From positions 1 to 27,855 of the forward strand of contig CAZRNU010000028.1 of the NCBI GenBank assembly GCA_964601515.1: 27,855 bases of DNA, in the 5' to 3' direction. Below the pieces are notes generated by a model. That model was not told the DNA's origin. It saw nothing but the letters and a program-made list of their open reading frames with translations, and ran no database searches. A program made the position numbers and the translations under genes. Positions 15,218 through 24,130 of this stretch are shown here, in pieces (position 1 is the stretch's first letter; the number at the start of each line of letters is the position of its first letter). This DNA comes from PWND01 sp964601515 (GTDB lineage: Bacteria; Bacteroidota; Bacteroidia; Bacteroidales; UBA7960).

Positions 15218-18200
15218 CTAAAACTCAACTTCTAATGAATCTGATTTGCCCTTCATTTTTTCCTCTTCTTCTTTTCTCTCGATGTCAGTGAGTTTCTGCC
15301 TTGCCAGTTGATTAAGTTCTTCTCCGCTGTAATTTTCAATTATACTCTGAAGAGTATGCTTAGCTTGAAAAATATTTTCTGTTTGCAAATAATTGTCGGC
15401 TAAAAGGATAAATATTTTAGCAAGCCAATAATCATAAGCAGCAATTTCGTTAATGTATTTAAAAATTAGTTGTTCAGATTTTTTATAATCACCTTTTCTA
15501 AACTCTAATAGTGCAAGATTGTATTTTGACTCTGCTGCCATTTCAGTTTCTCCAAGATTCGAAGCCTTTGTAAATGATTGTAATGCTTTATTTGGCTCAT
15601 TAGTAATCATATATGCTCTTCCTGATAATAGATGAGCCTCCTGAAGTATTTCTCTTGGTGCTCTTTCATCGCCAATTACTGCATTTGCAGCCATAATTGC
15701 ATAGTCAAATCGACTCAGTTGATAATTGCACCTCATTTGACCTATTTTTGCATCAAGAATATTGCTTCTTTGTTCTGCAACATTTTCTAATGTTATATAA
15801 TGATTTAATGCTGCTTCGTAATTATTTAGTCTAAACTGAATGGCAGATGCTCTGATAGCTGCATTTTCCGAAAATTGTGTTCTGGGTTTCGTTAACACAA
15901 ATTCATAGCCTCTCAAAGCAACCATAAGCTCATTCATCCTGAAATCGCATTCAGCCTTGTAAAATCTAGCGTTAACCGAAAAAATCCCTTCCGGAAATTG
16001 TTCAATATAATTTGCAAAGCTTTTAACTGCATTTGTGCAATCACCTTGCATATATCTTTGTTCGGCTGCAACATAAGTAAGAGTGTCCTGCTGAGATTTT
16101 GTAACATCAGCAAACGAAAATCTCTCTGCATATTTGAAGTAATCATCAACTCTATCCATCGCAACATATATATTTTTCATTATGGTTAGAGCTTCTCTTG
16201 CTTCTTTTGTACCGGGGTACTGCTCAACAACATTTTTGCATATTTCTAGAGCTTTTTGGTCTTGATTATTGTTGTAATAAATCAATCCGGTTTTAAGTTT
16301 GGCATCTTTAATATGTCTGCTGTTTGGAAAGTTGTTAATTAATCTGTTGTATTGATTCAGTGCCTGAGAGCTTTCATCAATTAGCATATATGTACTGGCA
16401 AGTTCAAAAATGGCATCATCTGAATAAGATGTTTTTGGAAACCTATCAAGCAGAGCCGTTAAACTTTCGGCTTTTTCATTAAAATCTCCTTTTACTCCCT
16501 CAACCAATGCTTTTTGATACATTGCATAATCAGTGTCTATTAACCCCAATGTAATCGCTCTATTGTAATAGTCTATTGCACTATTGTAATCTTTAGACAT
16601 AAAATATGAATCGGCAATTCTTAGGTAAGCATCATTAATAAACCTTCTGTTTTCAGATTCTCCTCTAATAAATTGACGGAAAGCTATTAGTGCATTTTCA
16701 TATTCTTTTTTCTGAAACCATGCATATCCTGTTGTGTAATATGCTTTATAATAAATCTTTAGATCAAATGCACCCGGGGTAGTTAGAAATTCTTTATGAT
16801 ACTGAAGTGCTTTGTCGTATTGCTCCATTCTATAATAAGCCTCGGCAGTCCAGAAAATACAACTGGCAACAATATCAGATTGATGAGGGTATTTTTGCGA
16901 TTTTTCAAAATGCTCTATAGCTCCTGTAAAGTCGCCATTATTATATAATTCAACTCCTCTGAAGTATGAAATTCTTTGATAGGCAGTTTTGTGCTTTGGA
17001 GTAGTAATGCCAAATTCTTCAATTGATGCCAGAGCACTTTTGTAATTCTTGGTTGTCATGTATAAATCAATTAGATACTCCTGAGCTAATGATTTTCTGG
17101 GCGACTGTGGGTATGTTTCAATATATTTTTGGAATGCCAATATAGCTTCATTATATGGGTTGAATGATAAGTCGTAAGATAATTTAGCATAATTAAATAA
17201 TGCTTCTTGTTTTATTTCAGGATAAAAATCCATTTGATAAGCTGAAACAAAAGCATTCCTTGCGAATCTCTTTTGATCAGTTTTTAAATAAGCATCTGCC
17301 AAATGATAGTATGCGTTTTGACTCATGGAATCTACTTGATTTATAACTTTTTCAAGATTAGAAATAGCATTTTCGAAATCCTGAGCATTATAATATGCAA
17401 ATCCAATCTGATAATAATCCTCTCTAGATGGTTTAGTGCTTGATTCTTTTTGATACCTTTCTAAAAACGGTATAGCCTCAGCATAATCACCTTTGTAGAA
17501 ATATGATTCACCAATGAGTCTTGCAATTTCTGCGGATCTTCTAGTAGATGCATCTTCAAGAAGAGGTGGTGCATATTCAATTACTAAATCATATTTTCCT
17601 TGAAGAAAATAGATATGTGCAATGTAATATGGAACAATAGGACCGAAATTTTTGTCAGCTGTAATTCGATTGAAAGAAATAAGTGCGGTTTCGTAGTTCT
17701 TTTCTGTGTAGGAGATATGAGCATAGTAGTATTGAGCTGGTCCAAAATAAAGTGATGCAGGGCTTTTTATTTCAAAGAAATTTTGTTTAGCTTGATTCAT
17801 TTCATCTCTCATAAAATAGCTATAACCTCTTTTGAAGAGAAATTCTTCTTTTTCTCTTTGTGAAAGGTCAAATAGGTCAACTTTATTGTACCATTCAATA
17901 GCTTGCTGGTAGCTTCTTTTTCTATAATGAAGATTTCCCATTTGCAGGCTTGCCATTCCCTGTTTAGGGTGAGTAGGGAAATTAAGAATAAAGCTTAAAA
18001 GCATACTCTCAGCATCAGGTTGAAACAGTTCAACTGCGCAAATAGCCTCATAATATATGGCATTCACCCTAACCTCTGAGTTAATATCTTTAATATTTTG
18101 AATTGTGGATTCAAATAGTTTCTGAGCAGCTCCATATTTTTCTTTGTTGAACAATTCCAGCGCCAGTCTGTAATCTGAATCAGGTTGATTATGAATAGCA

Positions 18201-18274
18201 GTGTGTTGAGCTACAGAAAATGAGGCACATAGCAAGAGCATGCCTGTTATGAAAAAGATTCTTTTTATTATCAT
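15218..18274 (-). CDS. Large secreted tetratricopeptide-repeat protein
   Basis: The 1018-residue protein has a signal peptide (about 1-22, LLLCASFSVAQ) and then continuous alpha-helical repeats of roughly 34-38 residues over almost the whole length. TPR hallmarks recur, such as YYNRAITLG, ALNQYNRLINNFPNS, ALQYHKEFL and ALQSFTKASNLGE, with the W/L-G-Y-A-F-A-P spacing. Many units have the PxS/PxT turn seen in YbgF/BamD-like TPRs. The C-terminal tail is charged (ERKEEEEKMKGKSDSLEVEF). It should be a periplasmic or lipid-free envelope scaffold. It is followed 44 bases later by a barrel gene. Large TPR proteins next to barrel genes recur in Bacteroidetes; I know of no assigned function. Confidence 0.85.
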   Translation of the reverse strand: MIIKRIFFITGMLLLCASFSVAQHTAIHNQPDSDYRLALELFNKEKYGAAQKLFESTIQNIKDINSEVRVNAIYYEAICAVELFQPDAESMLLSFILNFPTHPKQGMASLQMGNLHYRKRSYQQAIEWYNKVDLFDLSQREKEEFLFKRGYSYFMRDEMNQAKQNFFEIKSPASLYFGPAQYYYAHISYTEKNYETALISFNRITADKNFGPIVPYYIAHIYFLQGKYDLVIEYAPPLLEDASTRRSAEIARLIGESYFYKGDYAEAIPFLERYQKESSTKPSREDYYQIGFAYYNAQDFENAISNLEKVINQVDSMSQNAYYHLADAYLKTDQKRFARNAFVSAYQMDFYPEIKQEALFNYAKLSYDLSFNPYNEAILAFQKYIETYPQSPRKSLAQEYLIDLYMTTKNYKSALASIEEFGITTPKHKTAYQRISYFRGVELYNNGDFTGAIEHFEKSQKYPHQSDIVASCIFWTAEAYYRMEQYDKALQYHKEFLTTPGAFDLKIYYKAYYTTGYAWFQKKEYENALIAFRQFIRGESENRRFINDAYLRIADSYFMSKDYNSAIDYYNRAITLGLIDTDYAMYQKALVEGVKGDFNEKAESLTALLDRFPKTSYSDDAIFELASTYMLIDESSQALNQYNRLINNFPNSRHIKDAKLKTGLIYYNNNQDQKALEICKNVVEQYPGTKEAREALTIMKNIYVAMDRVDDYFKYAERFSFADVTKSQQDTLTYVAAEQRYMQGDCTNAVKSFANYIEQFPEGIFSVNARFYKAECDFRMNELMVALRGYEFVLTKPRTQFSENAAIRASAIQFRLNNYEAALNHYITLENVAEQRSNILDAKIGQMRCNYQLSRFDYAIMAANAVIGDERAPREILQEAHLLSGRAYMITNEPNKALQSFTKASNLGETEMAAESKYNLALLEFRKGDYKKSEQLIFKYINEIAAYDYWLAKIFILLADNYLQTENIFQAKHTLQSIIENYSGEELNQLARQKLTDIERKEEEEKMKGKSDSLEVEF

Positions 18275-18339
18275 GCTGATCTTTTTTAATTTAAAACACG
18301 AAATTACTTTATTAATACCTAGTCATTAATCACTGTTTA

Positions 18340-18379
18340 TCAACAATTAGTGCGATTTTTCAACAATTTTTCAACAATT
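18340..18379. repeat. Three copies of TCAACAATT upstream of the TPR gene
   Basis: The nonamer TCAACAATT occurs at 18340-18348, 18360-18368 and 18371-18379, starts 20 and 11 bases apart. It lies in the 186-bp gap between rnpB and the TPR gene, 66-105 bases upstream of the TPR start, where a regulator could bind. The extended forms loosely resemble a DnaA box but lack its invariant CACA. Confidence 0.5.
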
Positions 18380-18460
18380 CATAAATTATCACTGAAGAAT
18401 ATATGAAAAATAGGGTTTGCAGAAATAAAAACGCAAGCAGAATAGAAATATTTTAATAAG

Positions 18461-18827
18461 AAAAAAGCAGGCTATAAGCCGGATTCTGTCACTGCATAAG
18501 CAGTGTTTCTGTCATTTATCTTGGACAAGGTTCACACCCTGCCTCCAACGATCAACCCCCCGAGATTGGGCGGACCACCCTCAAGCCTCGGTGTATTTGA
18601 CCTTTCAGCGCATAAGGTTTACCCCCACTTACAGTTGCCTGCAAATGTCGTGAGCTCTTACCTCACGTTTTCACCCTTACCATAAACTGGTTATGGCGGT
18701 AATTTTCTGTGGCACTCTCTCTCACCTCCCCTAAAGGAAGTGGCTTCTTGTTAAGAAGTATGCTGTCCTTTGCTGCCCGGACTTTCCTCATTCCCTCTTT
18801 CAGGAACGCGACAGAAAGCCTGCTTAT
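18461..18827 (-). ncRNA. rnpB: RNase P RNA (rnpB)
   Basis: This is the catalytic RNA of ribonuclease P, which trims tRNA 5' leaders. On the minus strand the invariant 5' core GAGGAAAGTCCGGGC lies at 18789-18775 and the 3' partner ACAGAATCCGGCTTA at 18489-18475. The ends pair as helix P1: AAGCAGGC (18825-18818) with GCCTGCTT (18472-18465), followed by a T-run acting as terminator. The length, about 365 bases, fits bacterial type A. Its 5' end overlaps the stop codon of the Smr gene on the same strand, and I see no TAnnTTTG box just upstream, so it may be processed from a longer transcript or start from a promoter inside that gene. Confidence 0.95.
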
Positions 18828-19921
18828 TTATTATTTCTGTAAAAAACAACTTCTGTAGCACCCATGCCATATCTGGCAAAAGATGCATCGTGAAATTCAA
18901 CTCCATCTGTATTGCGCAGATATTTGCGAATCTCGTTTTTCAAAACTCCATTGCCTACACCATGTATAAATATCAACTTGTGCATTTTTTCAACTTCTGC
19001 CTGATTTATTGATTTTCTAAAATAATCCATCTGTATATTCAGCATGTCAACATTTGATAAATTATTAAAATTCTCTATCAGTTCTCCTATATGAAGGTCA
19101 ATCTCGGCAATTTTATCATCAATTTTATGCTTATCTAAAAATGATTCTGTATTTTGTGCTTTTTCTTTTTGCATTGTGCCTTCATTCAGTTTCTCTTGCA
19201 ATGCCTTTGTCTGTTCCAAAGAAACAAGCTTTTCATCATTAATCATTGCTGCCTGAAAATCAGTCAGCTTTCCAATATCTACTACAAATGCTTTTTTTCT
19301 TATTAGTTTTTCAAATTTAAAACTATCCTCCTTGTATAATTTTATAGGTTTGAAATTTACTAAACCACTTATAGGTTTTACAGGCGTTGTCTTTCCTTCC
19401 ATAAAAAAGACAGCTTGTATAACTGAATTTGCCCATGAGTTTATTTCAGATCGCCCAATGGTTGCAAGATTAATAAATGATTCAGCCTCAACAAATCCAT
19501 ATTCTTCTCCTTGAAATTGTCCTCCGTTATTTAAATATAAGCTAAACAGCGCATTGTATTTAGTATGGTTTGCCAACAATATGTCAATGTTGCCCACAAG
19601 AGGTGTTTCTTCAATTTCAGGAATCATAAACAGATACAGCCCTTTTTCCGGCTGATCTTTATCATTGTATGAAATATAAAGAGGTTTTGAATCAGTACTT
19701 TCTGAATCATCGATGAATGTTTCTCTTCTTATTAAAGCAGGCTCATTTGGATCTTCACTTCTTATTTTAATAAGATCACTAACAGCAGTAGGAATCTCAA
19801 ATCCATCTTCTATTGCAACATTTACTATAAGATCATTTACGATTTTTGTAATAATGCCGCCTCCTTTTTCGTTAAGAAAACTAACTCTGTCTCCAACTTT
19901 AAAGTTTTTTATATTTGCCAT
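18824..19921 (-). CDS. DUF2027 and Smr-domain protein
   Basis: The 365-residue protein combines an N-terminal basic beta-rich segment (KVGDRVSFLNEKGGGIITKI, 8-27, resembling the start of MutS2-associated domains), a DUF2027-type middle region, a coiled-coil-like stretch (about 235-265) and a C-terminal Smr domain. The Smr part shows IDLHIGELI (274-282) and FIHGVGNGVLKNEIRKYL (318-335, H320-GxGxG). Smr domains bind or nick nucleic acids; several act on stalled ribosomes or mRNA. A start at 19942 is possible, but the -7 box at 19940-19947 would then lie inside the gene, so MANIKNF at 19921 is preferred. The TAA is shared with the first bases of rnpB. Confidence 0.85.
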   Translation of the reverse strand: MANIKNFKVGDRVSFLNEKGGGIITKIVNDLIVNVAIEDGFEIPTAVSDLIKIRSEDPNEPALIRRETFIDDSESTDSKPLYISYNDKDQPEKGLYLFMIPEIEETPLVGNIDILLANHTKYNALFSLYLNNGGQFQGEEYGFVEAESFINLATIGRSEINSWANSVIQAVFFMEGKTTPVKPISGLVNFKPIKLYKEDSFKFEKLIRKKAFVVDIGKLTDFQAAMINDEKLVSLEQTKALQEKLNEGTMQKEKAQNTESFLDKHKIDDKIAEIDLHIGELIENFNNLSNVDMLNIQMDYFRKSINQAEVEKMHKLIFIHGVGNGVLKNEIRKYLRNTDGVEFHDASFARYGMGATEVVFYRNNK

Positions 19922-19939
19922 TCTAATTAAATTATTGTG

Positions 19940-19947
19940 CAAAAGTA
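19940..19947 (-). promoter_or_regulatory. Candidate -7 box for the DUF2027/Smr gene
   Basis: TACTTTTG on the minus strand matches TAnnTTTG, 18 bases before the preferred ATG at 19921. It decides against the start at 19942. The leader would be only about 12 bases. Confidence 0.45.
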
Positions 19948-19993
19948 CTAAAAAAAAGTGGTCTGTAATTATTGTTATTGCTAAATAGATAAA

Positions 19994-20010
19994 GGTATAG
20001 GGTATAGGGT
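19994..20010 (+). repeat. Short heptamer repeat GGTATAG x2, partial third
   Basis: Two exact copies of GGTATAG plus GGT lie in the divergent gap between the Smr and flippase genes. The unit differs by one base from GGTATAA, the coding-strand form of the rnfC-rnfD repeat. Confidence 0.6.
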
Positions 20011-20095
20011 GAGTAATATAACTTAGTAATTGGGATTGGGAAAAAGTATTAATAAAACTTTTATATCTTTATCGGTTTAATAACTGGACAAAAAA

Positions 20096-21580
20096 ATGCA
20101 ACAGAAATTTCTAAAAAACCTTGTTTTATTGTTGGTCTTAAATCTAATGATAAAGCCATTTTGGTTGTTAGGAATTGATAGAACTGTACAGAATTCCGTT
20201 GGAGCTGCAGATTATGGATTTTATTTCGCTTTGTTTAACTTTTCTTTCCTTTTTAGCATTTTGCTTGATTTTGGTATTACAAATTTCAACAATCGCAACA
20301 TTGCTCAAAATACACAGCTAATAAAAAAGCATCTTTCGAATATTGTTGTAATTAAGTTTTTGCTTCTGGCTTTTTATTTGGTTTTCACTTTTGCAGGGGC
20401 ATTGATCATAGGATATAGCAAAGCTCAAATTAACATGTTATTCTTTTTGGCTATTAATCAATTTATTGCCGGATTTATTTTATATCTAAGGTCTAACCTT
20501 TCCGGTTTGCATTATTTTAAAACAGATGCTTTTATATCTATTCTCGACAGAAGTATGATAATTATTATATGCGGAGTTCTTTTGTGGGGAAATGTTCTGA
20601 GCGATTTTAAAATTGAATATTTTGTTTATGCCCAAACAACCTCATATTTAATTACTGCTGTTATCACTTTTTTTATTGTTTTAAAGAAATCAGAGTCGGT
20701 TTTCTTTAGGTTGAATTGGAATTTTGCATTTATTCTTATTATTATTAAGAAAAGCATTCCATTTGCATTGCTAGTTTTATTGATGACTTTTTACAATAGG
20801 GTAGATAGTGTTATGCTTGAAAGAATGCTTAAAGATGGTTCTGTATTTTCAGGGATTTATGCATCTGCGTACCGAATACTGGATGCCTCAAATATGATTG
20901 CGTATTTATTTGCTGTGTTGCTATTGCCAATATTTGCTAAGATGATTAAGCAATCACAACCTGTGAATGACTTGGTTAAGCTCTCCTTTACATTGCTGAT
21001 AACTGCTGCAATAATTGTAGGTGTTGCTGCATTGTTTTACTCAGGTGAAATTATGAGGTTACTATATAGTATTCACCCTGATGAATCTATAGAAACTTAC
21101 AATTATAGAATTGTTGAGTCTGCAAGAGTTTTTAGCTTTCTTATGATGTGCTTTATTGCAATTTGTTCAAATTATATTTTCGGAACGCTGCTAACCGCTA
21201 ATGGTAATTTGAAGTTTTTAAATATTGTAGCCTTATCTGGTTTAACTCTGAATTTTGTGCTTAACTTATTGTTAATCCCTGTATATAAATCTTCGGGGGC
21301 TGCGTTTGCAAGTCTTTTAACACAGATTTTAGTTGCCACCGCACAAATTTGGCTATCGATTAAGATATTTAAAATGAAAGTAAACTATGGATATATAGTT
21401 AAGCTGTTTATTTTTATTGTTTCTGTGCTGATGATTAATTTTTTCTTTGTCAACAGTGGTTTAAGATGGCATTATAGTTTGCTTTTGGCTGTTGTGCTTG
21501 GCTTAGCAGTTGCCGTTGCAATAAATTTACTGCAGATAAAAAAAATATTCAAGCTTCTTTTTGTTAATTTTGAGCCCTAA
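20096..21580 (+). CDS. Wzx-like polysaccharide flippase
   Basis: The 494-residue protein is hydrophobic throughout, with about 12-14 membrane helices in the MATE/MOP pattern of oligosaccharide flippases, which move lipid-linked sugar units across the inner membrane. Supporting segments are the early G-A-A-D-Y-G-F-Y-F (about 36-44), the LRSNLSGLHYFKTDAF loop, and the mid-protein FYNRVDSVMLERM followed by G-I-Y-A-S-A-Y-R, a characteristic pair of this family. It opens the plus-strand cluster; the chain-length gene follows after 45 bases. The sugar is unknown. No strong -7 box was found; TATCTTTA at 20064-20071 is one mismatch away. Confidence 0.85.
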   Translation: MQQKFLKNLVLLLVLNLMIKPFWLLGIDRTVQNSVGAADYGFYFALFNFSFLFSILLDFGITNFNNRNIAQNTQLIKKHLSNIVVIKFLLLAFYLVFTFAGALIIGYSKAQINMLFFLAINQFIAGFILYLRSNLSGLHYFKTDAFISILDRSMIIIICGVLLWGNVLSDFKIEYFVYAQTTSYLITAVITFFIVLKKSESVFFRLNWNFAFILIIIKKSIPFALLVLLMTFYNRVDSVMLERMLKDGSVFSGIYASAYRILDASNMIAYLFAVLLLPIFAKMIKQSQPVNDLVKLSFTLLITAAIIVGVAALFYSGEIMRLLYSIHPDESIETYNYRIVESARVFSFLMMCFIAICSNYIFGTLLTANGNLKFLNIVALSGLTLNFVLNLLLIPVYKSSGAAFASLLTQILVATAQIWLSIKIFKMKVNYGYIVKLFIFIVSVLMINFFFVNSGLRWHYSLLLAVVLGLAVAVAINLLQIKKIFKLLFVNFEP

Positions 21581-21625
21581 TCAAATAAATGTATTCAATA
21601 ATAAACTAACCAAATAATAAAATCT

Positions 21626-22666
21626 ATGAAAGAGAATTTAAATAATGATTTTGATGCTGTTAACATTTTTCTATTTTTTGTAAGATGGTGGAAGCATCTG
21701 GCTATTTTATGTATTTTGGCTGTAATAGCATCAATAGTTTTTTCATCTCCATATTTTATTACTCCAAAATTTGAGACACAAGCAACATTATTCCCTGCAT
21801 CAACACATAGTATTTCGAGGGCTGTTCTTGGTGGTGGAGGATTGGTTTCAACTCGTCAGGATTTTCTGCAATACGGTGATGTTGAGGATGCAGAGAGGCT
21901 GCTTCAAATCTTAACTTCTTCAACTATCAGCGAGAAGATTACCTCTAGATTTAACCTTATGGAGCATTACGAAATACCTGAAAATTCGAGTTATCGTTAT
22001 ACTAAACTTGCTAAAAAATACAAGAATAATGTGTCTTTTCGTCGTACTTCATACGGTGCTGTTGAAATATCAATCAAAGATAAAGACCCTATGATGGCTG
22101 TTAGAATAGCAAATGAGATAATTGCATTGGTTGATACTATCCAAAATGATATGAGAAGAGAGAGGGCTGAAATTGCCTTCTCTATTGCCAGTCAGCAGTA
22201 TTTTGATTATGTTGCTGATGTTAAAAAAGCTGAAGATAGTTTGAATTTTATCATGAGCAAGGGCGTTTATGATGTTGAAGGACAGTCGGCTATGTTAATG
22301 CAACAACTTGCAAAAGACCTTTCTGCCGGCAATCAAAGAGGCGTTGATGAGATTAAAAAGCAGCTTAATATTTTGAGTAAATACGGTGGAACGTATATGT
22401 ATCTTAAAAACTATTTGAATGCTTCAGGAGAACAGATGAATTCACTTCAAAGGAGATATCAGGAAACTAAGGCCGATCTTGAGAATTTCGTTTCTTTTAC
22501 TTTTGTAATTGATGAAGCTTTTATTCCTGAAAGAAAATCTTACCCTGTAAGATGGCTTATTGTTTTTATCACTACTGTTGCAACAGCATTTACTGCTGTT
22601 GTGTCGTTGATGGTTTACGAAAATGTTGTTAGCAAAGGATTAAATAAATTGAAGTCCGGAAAATAA
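21626..22666 (+). CDS. Wzz-type polysaccharide co-polymerase (chain-length determinant)
   Basis: The 346-residue inner-membrane protein has the Wzz plan: a short cytoplasmic N-terminus, a first membrane helix (about 24-42), a long periplasmic domain with a coiled coil (about 175-290), and a second helix (about 309-331) preceded by the proline-rich PERKSYPVRW. There is no C-terminal tyrosine-kinase domain, so it is the O-antigen/Wzz type, not a Wzc kinase fusion. Such proteins set the length of polymers made by Wzy-type polymerases. It sits between the flippase and the ligase-like gene, six bases from the latter. Confidence 0.85.
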   Translation: MKENLNNDFDAVNIFLFFVRWWKHLAILCILAVIASIVFSSPYFITPKFETQATLFPASTHSISRAVLGGGGLVSTRQDFLQYGDVEDAERLLQILTSSTISEKITSRFNLMEHYEIPENSSYRYTKLAKKYKNNVSFRRTSYGAVEISIKDKDPMMAVRIANEIIALVDTIQNDMRRERAEIAFSIASQQYFDYVADVKKAEDSLNFIMSKGVYDVEGQSAMLMQQLAKDLSAGNQRGVDEIKKQLNILSKYGGTYMYLKNYLNASGEQMNSLQRRYQETKADLENFVSFTFVIDEAFIPERKSYPVRWLIVFITTVATAFTAVVSLMVYENVVSKGLNKLKSGK

Positions 22667-22672
22667 ATCCTA

Positions 22673-24130
22673 ATGTTTACTAAAACTTTTTCTCAATTAA
22701 AGTTTATGTATGCAGTAAGCATTCTGTTTATTGCATTAAACATCTTACTTATAACAAACGACCATTATTGGTTGGCAGCACTTCCTTTGGCTTTGCTGGT
22801 TATGTTGATGCTGTTCTTTTCTCTTGATAAATTGATATATCTTGTTGTTGCAATCACTCCATTTTCATTCACATACAAAAACGACGAGATGGGATTTTCA
22901 ATAGATCTTCCCACAGAACCGCTTGTTGTGTTGATAATGGTCGTTTTTTTTATGAAGCTTTTTTATGAGAAGGAATATGAAAGGCCAATCTTAAAGCACA
23001 CTGTCACTTTAATATTGATATTTCAGTTGTTGTGGTTGCTAATTACTTCAGTTACAAGCGAACTGCCTGTTGTGTCATTGAAATTCTTTTTGTCAAGATT
23101 ATGGTTTGTTACTGTTTTCTACTTTTTTATAATCAGGATGTTTAAAGATTATGAAAAGATAAGATGGTTCCCCTGGGTGTTCGCAGTGCCTTTGGCTATA
23201 ATTGTTATTTATATAACCTTTGTTCATTCATTGTCGGGATTTGAAAGATTTGCAGGTATAGCTGCGGTTAGACCATTTTTCAATGATCATACAAATTATG
23301 GAGCTACCCTTGCGCTAGTTGCCCCTTTGTTTGGAGTAATGGCATTTTATACTGGTTATAAGAAAATATACAGGAGAATTGCATTAGCCCTATTTCTACT
23401 TTTTGCTATGGGAATATTATTTAGTTACTCAAGGGCTTCCTGGATAAGTCTTGCTGTTGCATTTGGAGTTATGATGGTTTTAGTTTTGAAGATAAACTTC
23501 AAAATTGTTATTGCAATGGTTGCAATTGTGGCCGGACTTTTTATTTATAATCAAGAACAAATAATGATTGATCTTCAACGAAATACTCAGGAATCATCAG
23601 GTGATTTTTCTGAGCATGTTCGTTCTATTTCAAATATAACCTCAGATGCATCAAACTTGGAAAGGATTAACAGATGGCGTTCTGCAATCAGAATGTTTGA
23701 AGAAAGGCCTGTGTTTGGCTGGGGGCCTGGCACTTACCAGTTTGTTTATGCTCCATTTCAGCTTTCTACCGATTATACAATTATAACAACCAATTTTGGC
23801 GATCTTGGAAATGCTCACAGCGAGTATCTGGGCCCTTTGTCTGAGTCAGGAATACTCGGAATGTTATTTGTAATTGCATTGTTTGTTTCTATAATTATTT
23901 TAGCGGTGAAGAATTTTAAGCATAATCCTAATAGAGAGTTTAGGTGGATGTCCTTAGGAATTTTACTTGGATTTGTTGCATATTTTACACATGGATTTTT
24001 AAATAATTTTCTAGATACAGACAAAGTCTCAGTACCATTTTGGACTCTCATGGCTGTTTTAGTCGCTATTAATGTATTTCATAATAAAGAATTAGAAATT
24101 AAAATCAATAAAGATGAACCCAGTAATTGA
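22673..24130 (+). CDS. O-antigen ligase / polymerase-like membrane protein (WaaL/Wzy family)
   Basis: The 485-residue protein has about 11-12 transmembrane helices and one large periplasmic loop (about 295-378). FSYSRASWISL (250-260) is the family's membrane motif. The loop begins NLERINRWRSAIRMFEERPVFGWGPGTY (328-355) and ends with the conserved NAHSEYL (380-386), whose His382 matches the active-site histidine of WaaL-type ligases. Ligases join polymer to lipid A or protein; polymerases of the same fold extend polymer, and sequence alone does not separate them. It lies six bases after the Wzz gene and overlaps the nitroreductase gene by 17 bases. Confidence 0.85.
   Translation: MFTKTFSQLKFMYAVSILFIALNILLITNDHYWLAALPLALLVMLMLFFSLDKLIYLVVAITPFSFTYKNDEMGFSIDLPTEPLVVLIMVVFFMKLFYEKEYERPILKHTVTLILIFQLLWLLITSVTSELPVVSLKFFLSRLWFVTVFYFFIIRMFKDYEKIRWFPWVFAVPLAIIVIYITFVHSLSGFERFAGIAAVRPFFNDHTNYGATLALVAPLFGVMAFYTGYKKIYRRIALALFLLFAMGILFSYSRASWISLAVAFGVMMVLVLKINFKIVIAMVAIVAGLFIYNQEQIMIDLQRNTQESSGDFSEHVRSISNITSDASNLERINRWRSAIRMFEERPVFGWGPGTYQFVYAPFQLSTDYTIITTNFGDLGNAHSEYLGPLSESGILGMLFVIALFVSIIILAVKNFKHNPNREFRWMSLGILLGFVAYFTHGFLNNFLDTDKVSVPFWTLMAVLVAINVFHNKELEIKINKDEPSN

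Noticed and set aside
18340..18379. Replication origin with DnaA boxes near gyrB
   Set aside because: The repeats read CAACA instead of CACA, and dnaA, dnaN or an AT-rich unwinding element are not nearby.
18503..18685. Small plus-strand reading frame of 60 codons
   Set aside because: It lies on the antisense strand of rnpB, whose structure explains the sequence.
19922..19942. Longer start for the DUF2027/Smr gene (MHNNLIR)
   Set aside because: It would place the promoter box inside the coding region.
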